Assembly: GCF_029589435.1 (NCBI RefSeq)
Contig: NZ_JARRAG010000002.1
Location: 1,736,001-1,800,000, forward strand
Direction: 5' to 3'
DNA: 64,000 bases
Origin: Paludisphaera mucosa
GTDB lineage: Bacteria > Planctomycetota > Planctomycetia > Isosphaerales > Isosphaeraceae
This document shows positions 57,584-64,000 of the stretch, one piece after another. Below the pieces are notes generated by a model. It searched no databases and was not told the DNA's origin. It worked only from the letters and a program-made list of their open reading frames with translations. A program made the translations under genes and the position numbers. Every line of letters starts with the position of its first letter. Within the stretch, counting starts at the first letter, position 1.

Positions 57584-59120
57584 GAATGGCACTTAGATTT
57601 TGCTAGCTCGTTTGAGCATATGGAGTTTGATCTCCCTTCGCGGCCGCTTCAATTCCTCATACCCTCTCGGCCCCTTCCTGGTCATGCGGGGCTCGAACCG
57701 GTCGGGCCGGTCGGCCACGCGATGCACGGCGATGGCCCCGAGCAGTTGCTCGTAGAGTTCCTCTTGGTCGTCCGCGCCGCAGTGCGCCCGGTAGGCGATC
57801 AGCGGCCGGAACGCTTCGAGGATCTGGAGCGCCGCTTTGAAGCTGATCGAGCGAGGTTCCACATTTTCGATGGTCGCCGCCTGGGCCATCACCGTGCGGA
57901 TCAGGTTGTACGCCAGGACGTGGGCCCAGATCTCCTTGCGCACCAGCTCCGGCGTCTTGCACCGCAAAACATCCATCTGCAAGGTGATTTTGATCGAACG
58001 CAAATCCAACTCGTTGTTCCACCTGGCCCGGTAGAGCGAAGCCAGCTCCTCCGCACTCGCCAGCCCGGGGTCCAGGATGGTCGTCACGACGACGACCGAC
58101 CGCGTCCGGAACCCGGGCTGCACTACGCGGAAGCGAACCTCGCGGACGGTGATCGCCTCGGGCAGCGCGTTGTACGTCGCCCGGTCCACCGAGCGGATCG
58201 ACGACGGCTTCTTCCACACGACCACGTGATCGTCCTTGCCCAGGCGGGTCCCCTTGCGGAAGTCGGCCCGGCGGTGCGCCGACAGGCGGCTGACGGTGTC
58301 GACCCCGCGTTGCTTGAGCAGGTACATTCCGACCCAGCCCGACATCAGGCGGTCGCCCAGCAGCACGTCGCCGGGGCGGAGCACGTCCCACAGCTGGCGC
58401 AGCAGGCTGACCTCGCCCTGGCCCTTGCCGGCGTAGCGGCAGACGCCCAGGTCGAGGATCGCGCCGCAGGACAGCGAGATGATCGCCCCGATCCGGGCGG
58501 GGGCGAAGCTCGTCCCGGGCACTTGGTTGTAGGCCAGAGGGTATTCCCGGCGGTTCTCCGGGGTGTCGGGCATGGAGACCGTCGAGCCGTCGAACAGGCA
58601 GACGCGGCGGCCCTTCCAAAGCCACTGCGGGTCGACTCGCGCGTCCAGGTTCCGCCCCACGAGGCGGGCCACGGCGGCGAAGAACCGCTCGGGCAGGCGC
58701 TTCCGCGCCTGGCAATACGCCCCCGTCTCGGAGCTGCACGGCTCGAGCCCCTGTGAGACCCGGTGGGCGATCAGCCGCGCGACGGCGGCGCGGCAGGACT
58801 GGTCGGCGTTGAGCACCTGTCCGATGAACACCCAGAGGGTTACCAACGGGGCGTAGATGCGGTCATTCCAGGTCGCCTCGATCTCACGGAGGGCCTCCTC
58901 GAGGCCGCTGGCGGATAGGACGTCGGCGAAGGGGAGTCCGCCTTCCTGGACGAACTGTTGGCGGAGGAGGTCGATCTGATGCCGAAGACGTCCCTGCGCG
59001 TAGTTGAACATCAATCTGGCTCCGAGCCGGTGAGGGTTGTACGCCCTCATCAGAGCCAGAATGCCCGTGGCTTCCTATCCTGCGGCGGGGGAACCGTTTG
59101 TGAAAATCTAAGTGCCATTC
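57584..59120 (-). mobile_element. IS4-family element, copy 4 (1537 bp), flanks not matching
   Basis: Same TIRs, length and orientation as copies 1 and 2. Flanks GTCCGCCAGAC (57573-57583) and GTGTGGTCGAC (59121-59131) differ, and each is the reverse complement of a flank of copy 3. Compared with copy 1 it has six substitutions, all between 57776 and 57884. Confidence 0.95.
57593..59050 (-). CDS. IS4-family transposase (copy 4)
   Basis: A 485-residue DDE transposase with the same catalytic residues as the other copies. It differs in a short C-terminal stretch: ALQILEAFRPLIAYRAHCGAD here against TLQVLEAFRPLIAYRAHSGAD in the others. The gene is intact. The clustered changes suggest a conversion tract from a slightly different family member elsewhere in the genome. 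Confidence 0.94.
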   Translation of the reverse strand: MRAYNPHRLGARLMFNYAQGRLRHQIDLLRQQFVQEGGLPFADVLSASGLEEALREIEATWNDRIYAPLVTLWVFIGQVLNADQSCRAAVARLIAHRVSQGLEPCSSETGAYCQARKRLPERFFAAVARLVGRNLDARVDPQWLWKGRRVCLFDGSTVSMPDTPENRREYPLAYNQVPGTSFAPARIGAIISLSCGAILDLGVCRYAGKGQGEVSLLRQLWDVLRPGDVLLGDRLMSGWVGMYLLKQRGVDTVSRLSAHRRADFRKGTRLGKDDHVVVWKKPSSIRSVDRATYNALPEAITVREVRFRVVQPGFRTRSVVVVTTILDPGLASAEELASLYRARWNNELDLRSIKITLQMDVLRCKTPELVRKEIWAHVLAYNLIRTVMAQAATIENVEPRSISFKAALQILEAFRPLIAYRAHCGADDQEELYEQLLGAIAVHRVADRPDRFEPRMTRKGPRGYEELKRPRREIKLHMLKRASKI

Positions 59121-60028
59121 GTGTGGTCGACCGAGGTTTCACTCGGGACGGGGAGCGTGGACCGACCTGGCCAATTCCATGCCTGCGGTTCTTTCGTAGA
59201 GGGGGAGGACCCGGTGGAGTTGGGCCTGTTGCGCCTCGTTCCTCATGGGGCTCGTGAGTGCAGGTCAGTCGAGCCGGGCGGAGCCCAGGCCGTCTAGGTG
59301 CGTGGCCTTACTGTCGTCCGGTCATGCCGCTCCGCGCATCTGCCAGTTGGGAACTTCCGGTAGCTCGCCGGATCCTTGGCGACCGCCCGCTTCGTTCGGC
59401 AGAACCAGCCAGTCTACCGCTGAATGGGGGGCGGCCGAGGGCCCTGCGGTTCTCGTGGTCGCCCATGTTCGATGATCGTTCGCTTGCGGCGAGGCGGACT
59501 GGATCGCCGAATCTATACCGGGGAGGCCTCGTTGGTGGCCTTATGGGGGTTTTGAGGGTGGTCGACCCGGCCGCCGGCCCCTCGAATTGCCAGATCGACA
59601 ACCCGGGGACGAGTGCCACGACCCCCACGCCGACACCTTCTCGGCCGCGGCGGGACCAGGGCACGGGAGGCCGGCCCTCCGGGTCTTCCTTGATAGGAGC
59701 GTGCTCCACCCTCAGCGCTCGCCCCGGCCTCGGGGTCCATAGTCCGCACGGAGCTTTCTCCCCGCCACCGACGAACCGCACGCCACGCAGGAGGCGGATA
59801 CGTCAAGGCCGGGGACCTGCATAACCTTCAAAAGCCTCGCGGACCTCGCCCCCTCCCGAGCGTCCGAGGGGGGCGAGCGGCGTCTCGCGGCGGACCGGGC
59901 GTCGGCCGGCCTCGTCTGCTTAATTCCCGCGGATATCGCGTCATAGACGCATGTCGAAGCTCCTAGCCCTCGCCCTCTGGGCGAGCCGATCCGGCGTCTT
60001 GCTCCACTGACTTCGAGAGGAAAAACTT
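59121..60028. other. Long region without a convincing gene
   Basis: About 900 bp between IS4 copy 4 and the DUF1257 gene. Open frames exist on both strands (for example 59258-59824) but show no domain and look like GC-driven shadows. Before the inversion its left edge adjoined the region downstream of the LacI-type gene. It contains one strong hairpin (59845-59877). The promoter for the DUF1257 operon should lie at its right end. Confidence 0.45.
59845..59877 (+). terminator. Strong GC-rich hairpin
   Basis: CTCGCCCCCTC (59845-59855) pairs with GAGGGGGGCGAG (59866-59877) with one bulged base and a 10-nt loop. There is no T-run after it, so a classical terminator is uncertain. It could end a lost upstream transcript or act in the leader of the DUF1257 operon 150 bp downstream. 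Confidence 0.35.
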
Positions 60029-60397
60029 GTGAGCCATATCGTGACGATCATGACCCAGCTGCTCGACCCGGCGGCGGTCGCGGCCGCCTGCCGGCGGCTC
60101 GGCCTGCCCGAGCCGGTGCAGGGCGTCGCCAAGCTCTACTCCGGCGAGGCCGCAGGTCTGCTGGTCCGGCTGCCCGGCTGGGTCTATCCGGTGGTGGTCG
60201 ACGCGGCCGCCGGCCGGGTCCGCTACGACAACTTCGACGGGGCGTGGGGGGCGCCCGAGCACCTCCACCGCCTGGCCCAGGCGTACGCGGTGGAGAAGGC
60301 CAAGATCGAGGCGAGGAAGCGAGGCTGCTCGGTCGTCGAGCATGCGCTGGCCGACGGCTCGATCAAGCTGACCATCAGCGTCGGGGGTGCGTCATGA
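60029..60397 (+). CDS. DUF1257 (Ycf35-like) protein
   Basis: A 122-residue protein from GTG 60029, preceded by GAGAGGA. The N-terminus SHIVTIMTQLLDPAAVAAAC, the central LLVRLPGWVYPVVVDAAAGRVRYDNFDG and the C-terminal VEHALADGSIKLTISVGG are the typical blocks of DUF1257, named for chloroplast Ycf35. The biochemical function is unknown. It forms an operon with a DUF2997 protein (ATGA overlap at 60394) and a Ycf46-like AAA ATPase. The same trio recurs in planctomycetes and cyanobacteria, so these products probably work together. Confidence 0.85.
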   Translation: MSHIVTIMTQLLDPAAVAAACRRLGLPEPVQGVAKLYSGEAAGLLVRLPGWVYPVVVDAAAGRVRYDNFDGAWGAPEHLHRLAQAYAVEKAKIEARKRGCSVVEHALADGSIKLTISVGGAS

Positions 60398-60588
60398 GCA
60401 AGACCATCGAGATCGTCGTCGACCCCAGGGGCGGGGCGACGGTGCGGACGTCGGGCTTCGCCCGGTCGGCGTGCCGCGAGGCGAGCCGGTTCGTGGAGGA
60501 GGCCCTGGGCCTCAGGACGGCCGAGACGCTCACGGCCGAGTTCCACCAGGGCCTGCAGGCCGCCCCGCGGCTCGAGCAGTCCAACTGA
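60394..60588 (+). CDS. DUF2997-like small protein
   Basis: A 64-residue protein whose ATG overlaps the DUF1257 stop. The sequence SKTIEIVVDPRGGATVRTSG through CREASRFVEEALG fits DUF2997: a short beta-hairpin with a Gly turn, then a helix carrying CxEAxxFxExALG. The function is unknown. The tight coupling to the DUF1257 gene and to the AAA gene 55 bp downstream indicates a shared role. Confidence 0.8.
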   Translation: MSKTIEIVVDPRGGATVRTSGFARSACREASRFVEEALGLRTAETLTAEFHQGLQAAPRLEQSN

Positions 60589-60643
60589 CTCCGCCCTTCA
60601 CACCTCTCCACCCCACTTCCCCTTCACCAACGAGGAGCATCCG

Positions 60644-61776
60644 ATGACGCTCGCCGAGCGCCTCGCGGAGCACGTGCGCGCCTGCTTCACCGGCCTGTGG
60701 ATCCGGTCGGCCGAGCACCAGGACGCCCTGGCCGAGATCGCCGCCCTCTGCCGCTCCGAGGGCTGGTCGCTCGCCGCCTGGGACGTCGACGGCGGGCTGC
60801 GGGCCCTCGCCGGCGCGGCCGCCTCCGGCGTCGACGCCGCCGACCCGCTGGCGGCGGTCCGGTCGCTGGACGCCATGGCCTCGCCCGACGGCGCGGCGCT
60901 GCTGGTGCTGGTCAACTTCCACCGATTCCTCGCGAGCCCCGAGGTCGTCCAGGCGCTGGACTCGCGAATCCACTCCGGCAAGCAGGCCCGGACCTTCGTG
61001 GTCGTGCTGTCGCCGGTCGTGCAGGTCCCGGTCGAGCTGGAGACGCAACTCGTCGTGATCGAGCACGACCTGCCGGGCCGCGGCCAGATCGAGGCGATCG
61101 CCCGCTCGATCGCCTCCGAGCCGGGCGAGATGCCCGAGGGCGACGAATTGGGCCGGGTCCTGGACGCCGCCGCCGGGCTGACGCGGTTCGAAGCCGAGGG
61201 GGCGGTCAGCCTCTCGCTCGTGCGCCACGGCCGGGTCGCGGCCGGGCCGCTCTGGGAGCTGAAGTCGGGCATGCTCAAGAAGAGCGGCCTGCTCACGCTG
61301 CACCGCGGCGGCGGGACGTTCGCCGAGCTGGGCGGCCTCGGGGCCCTCAAGGCGTTCTGCACGAAGGCCCTTCGGCCGGGCCGCGAGGCCGGCGTCCGCG
61401 CCCGCGGGATCCTCTTGCTGGGCGTGCCGGGGACGGGCAAGTCGCAGTTCGCGAAGGCGCTGGGCGCCGAGACGGGCCGGCCCACGCTCGCGCTCGACGT
61501 CGGGGCGCTGCTCGGCTCGCTCGTCGGCGAGACCGAGCGGAACGTCCGCCAGGCCCTGCGGATCGCCGACGCGATGGCGCCCTGCATCTTGTTTTGCGAC
61601 GAGGTCGAGAAGGCCCTCGGCGGCGCGGCCTCGGGCTCCCACGGGGACTCGGGCGTAGGCTCGCGGCTCTTCGGCTCGCTGCTGACGTGGCTGTCCGATC
61701 ATATGTCGGACGTCTTCTTCGTCGGCACCTGCAACGACGTCTCGAAGCTGCCGCCGGAGTTCGGTCGGGCCGAGAG
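60644..61776 (+). CDS. Ycf46-like AAA+ ATPase, 5' exon, interrupted by a group II intron
   Basis: From ATG 60644 (AACGAGGAG upstream) 377 codons plus two bases are visible. The N-terminal region (about 1-235) resembles the Ycf46 N-domain (FTGLWIRSAEHQDALAEIAAL, then TFVVVLSPVVQVPVELE). The AAA+ core has Walker A GVPGTGKSQFAKALG (about 263-277), Walker B CILFCDEVEKAL (about 313-324) and a sensor-1-like FFVGTCNDVSKLPPEFGRAE. At 61776/61777 the Arg codon following GRAE is split. In family members this position continues into RFD with the arginine finger, so the 3' exon lies past the window. The gene can be functional only if the intron splices. Confidence 0.87.
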
Positions 61777-64000
61777 GTGTGCGCCGTTTTACGGTTGATC
61801 TCGATTGAGTCTCAGACTCCCGGGGTGTGGACAATCCCCCCGGAGGGCACCGGGCTAGGCGATCCCCGAAAGGGGTGACCTGAACATAGCATTCCCGGAA
61901 AGTAGGCGGGGGTCGGCAGTCAGCGAAGACCCCGCGCCGCGAGCCCTGCAAGGAGTGGACAAGGCTGTGCCTGCTTGAACCCGGAGAACCCATGAGTCTG
62001 GCGCCTCACCAACCTACGCTGTCTATCGGTTGGGATGCATCGCCGATCCCCGATTTGAAGCTTTTATCGGGGGAAGGTCCACCGGCGGTGAAAGGGTCTC
62101 AACGAGAGACCTGAAGGGTTCGAAACGGGGTCCTGATCCCTTGCTCGACACGTCGGATCAACCGGAATACGGGATCGCCTAAAGGGCGCGAGCCCCATGG
62201 CGACGGAGCCCCCATAGTAGCCAAACGCCCGGGGTAACGCCCGGGACACGACGAAGGGGGGCAGGTGTTGGGAGGACCGGAGATCAACCTCGATTAGGAG
62301 TGCTGCGAATGCAGTCGATCCATAAGTTGATCGAAGTCCTCTCGGACCGAGGACGACGGGAGCTCTGTCTGGAGCGGGTGTACCGACACCTCAGCCGTGA
62401 AGACCTCCTGATCGAGGCGTACGCCAAGATCGGGAAGAATGATGGTGCCCTGACCCGAGGGGTCGACGGCGAGACCGTCGACGGGATGAGCCTGGAGAAG
62501 GTCCAAACGATCAGCCAGCTCCTGCGGGACGGTGATTGGATCTGGAAGCCCGTCCGGCGCATCCACATTCCCAAGAAGGACGGCAAGACGCGTCCCCTGG
62601 GGATACCCACCTGGTCGGACAAACTGGTCCAGCAGGTGATCAAGTTCATCCTGGAGGCTTACTACGAGCCGCAGTTCAGCCCTTTCAGCTTCGGCTTCCG
62701 AAGCGGACTCGGCTGCCATCACGCCCTCAAGGAGATCGTGGACCGTTGGCGAGGAGTCAAGTGGTTCATCGAGGGCGACATCTCGAAGTGCTTCGACGGC
62801 ATCGACCATCAGGTCCTGCTCTCGATGCTGACCGAGAAGATCCACGACGACAGGTTCATCAAGCTTGTGCGGACGATGCTTGAGGCCGGATATCTGGAGG
62901 ATTGGCGTTACGGCGAGACCCTCAGCGGCACGCCGCAGGGGGGGATCGCCTCACCCGTCCTCGCCAATATCTACCTCGACGCACTCGACAAGTTCGTCGA
63001 GACCACCCTGCTCCCACGGTACAACCGGGGGAGCAAGCATCGGGTCAACGAAGAATGGCAACGGTTGAACAACATGATCAACCACCACCGCTCCACGTTG
63101 ACGGCCGAGGAGTATCTCGGCCTGGTGAAGGAACGGAGGAGGCACCCGTCGAGGGACCCTCGCGACCCGAACTTCCGGCGCCTGCACTACGTCCGGTACG
63201 CCGATGACTTCCTGCTGGGGTTCGCCGGGCCGAAAGTGGAAGCCGATGAGATCAAGGCTCAAATCCGGGGCTTCCTCACCGAGAGGCTGAGGCTCTCGCT
63301 CTCGGAGGAGAAGACCTTGATCACGCACGCGACCACGGAAAAGGCCCGGTTCCTCGGCTATGAACTCCGCTCGATGCGCTCCGACACCAAGGTCAGCCCG
63401 TCGAAAGGCGGCGGATTGAGGCGGAGCGTCAACGGGCTGATCGGGCTGTACGTCCCCAAGGACGCGATCGAATCGCGCTGCAAGGCGTACATGGCGGACG
63501 GGCGACCGACCCAGAAGACGAACCTGCTCCACGCGAGCGATTACCAGATCGTCACGCGCTACCAGGGCGTATTCCGGGGGCTGGTCAACTACTACGCCAT
63601 GGCACACAACGCCTCGAAGCGGTTGGACCGGCTTCGATGGGTGCTCGAGACTTCGCTCGTGCACACCCTCGCGGGTAAACATCGTTGTTCCGCGGCCTCA
63701 CTCTGGCGCAAGCACAAGGTGAAGGTCCCGACCGAGCACGGCCACGTGAACGCCTTTCGGATGCTCTTCCCGAGGGACGGGAAACCGCCCCTCATCGCAC
63801 AATTCGGGGGCCTATCGCTCCGGCGACGCGAGTTCGCGACCGCCGAGGACTTTGGGATGGGGATGGTCTTCGCCAAGTCGACCGACCTCATCCAGCGGAT
63901 CGCCGCCCGGGAGTGCCAGGTATGCGGTGCGACCGGGGTTCCGATCCAGGTCCACCACATCAAGAGACTCGCCGACCTGAAAAAGGGAGGCAGGCGGAGG
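61777..64000 (+). mobile_element. Group II intron inserted in the AAA ATPase gene, 3' end outside the window
   Basis: The 5' boundary is inferred at GTGTGCG (61777), matching the GUGYG consensus and lying exactly where the AAA coding sequence stops making sense. About 530 nt of structured, non-coding sequence precede the intron-encoded reverse transcriptase at 62309. Domain V and the 3' splice site are beyond base 64000. The intron has the same orientation as its host gene, as required for splicing to restore the mRNA. Confidence 0.85.
62309..64000 (+). CDS. Group II intron reverse transcriptase/maturase with HNH endonuclease, partial
   Basis: ATG 62309 follows AGGAG by nine bases. 564 codons are open to the end of the window. 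RT blocks are clear: IPKKDGKTRPLGIPTWSDKL (about 90), FSFGFRSGLGCHHALKEI, EGDISKCFDGIDH (catalytic Asp), LSGTPQGGIASPVLANIYLD and the YVRYADDFLLGF catalytic box (about 295-306). A maturase domain X follows (YQGVFRGLVNYYAMAHNASK). The C-terminal HNH endonuclease begins at CQVCGATGVPIQVHHIKRL (about 536). It therefore encodes splicing help, target-strand cleavage and reverse transcription, and the intron appears mobile-competent. It lacks a visible stop because the window ends. Confidence 0.94.
   Translation, partial: MQSIHKLIEVLSDRGRRELCLERVYRHLSREDLLIEAYAKIGKNDGALTRGVDGETVDGMSLEKVQTISQLLRDGDWIWKPVRRIHIPKKDGKTRPLGIPTWSDKLVQQVIKFILEAYYEPQFSPFSFGFRSGLGCHHALKEIVDRWRGVKWFIEGDISKCFDGIDHQVLLSMLTEKIHDDRFIKLVRTMLEAGYLEDWRYGETLSGTPQGGIASPVLANIYLDALDKFVETTLLPRYNRGSKHRVNEEWQRLNNMINHHRSTLTAEEYLGLVKERRRHPSRDPRDPNFRRLHYVRYADDFLLGFAGPKVEADEIKAQIRGFLTERLRLSLSEEKTLITHATTEKARFLGYELRSMRSDTKVSPSKGGGLRRSVNGLIGLYVPKDAIESRCKAYMADGRPTQKTNLLHASDYQIVTRYQGVFRGLVNYYAMAHNASKRLDRLRWVLETSLVHTLAGKHRCSAASLWRKHKVKVPTEHGHVNAFRMLFPRDGKPPLIAQFGGLSLRRREFATAEDFGMGMVFAKSTDLIQRIAARECQVCGATGVPIQVHHIKRLADLKKGGRRR

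Noticed and set aside
59258-59824. A 188-codon plus-strand frame before the DUF1257 operon
   Set aside because: No recognisable domain, Arg/Pro/Ser-rich composition, and no Shine-Dalgarno. Treated as non-coding.

Overview
This window looks like a chromosomal stretch of a high-GC planctomycete, probably of the Isosphaeraceae/Gemmataceae group. That is an inference from gene content: an ECF sigma factor next to a Ser/Thr kinase with a TPR tail, a secreted giant protein with the planctomycetal N-terminal EERSLLS motif, a DUF1257/DUF2997/Ycf46-like AAA operon, a lectin/propeller protein and long secreted enzymes. Most genes run at very high GC. One short AT-rich patch (about 4080-4140) stands out.

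Layout. 1-3590: a damaged plasmid- or phage-like module with a DnaB-like ATPase, split by a 1.7-kb IS with a 9-bp target duplication, and a frameshifted winged-helix-like gene. 3615-8512: a kinase-tail fragment, then a 1255-bp tyrosine-recombinase element (copy I) carrying two tandem IS4-family insertions. 8884-13210: PEP carboxylase and a decayed IS1-like transposase. 13296-19385: a three-gene secreted protease/inhibitor operon (chagasin-like double inhibitor, papain-like peptidase, trypsin-like/YD-repeat/PDZ protein). 19573-21562: IS5-type fragment and IS4 copy 3. 21609-30416: a xylan/arabinoxylan locus (LacI regulator, GH10, double CE1 esterase, GH51, GH43) with a readable promoter and operator. 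30423-31677: recombinase element copy II. 31829-36399: kinase and ECF sigma factor. 36877-46776: a redox operon (TPP enzyme, di-haem cytochrome, cupredoxin, aldehyde dehydrogenase, FAD monooxygenase, lipase, NDH-2, truncated cydA). 47117-57461: acyl carrier protein, giant lectin/propeller protein, K+ channel, and TolC/HlyD/MFS efflux operon. 57584-59120: IS4 copy 4. 60029-64000: DUF1257, DUF2997 and a Ycf46-like AAA gene split by a group II intron whose reverse transcriptase runs off the end.

The strongest structural result is an inversion. The 11-bp flanks of IS4 copies 3 and 4 do not match within each copy. They match perfectly once the 36-kb segment between them (21563-57583) is flipped. 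The segment carrying the xylan, kinase, redox and efflux genes was therefore inverted by recombination between two oppositely oriented IS copies.

Functionally, the xylan locus encodes a complete attack on arabinoxylan: backbone cleavage, ester removal, arabinose removal and xylosidase activity. The protease operon pairs a papain-like enzyme with a recently duplicated inhibitor of that enzyme class. The redox operon is translationally coupled and suggests oxidative cleavage to aldehydes, aldehyde oxidation and electron delivery to quinone. Several genes carry single-base frameshifts, mostly at homopolymers, so sequencing error must be excluded before calling them pseudogenes.
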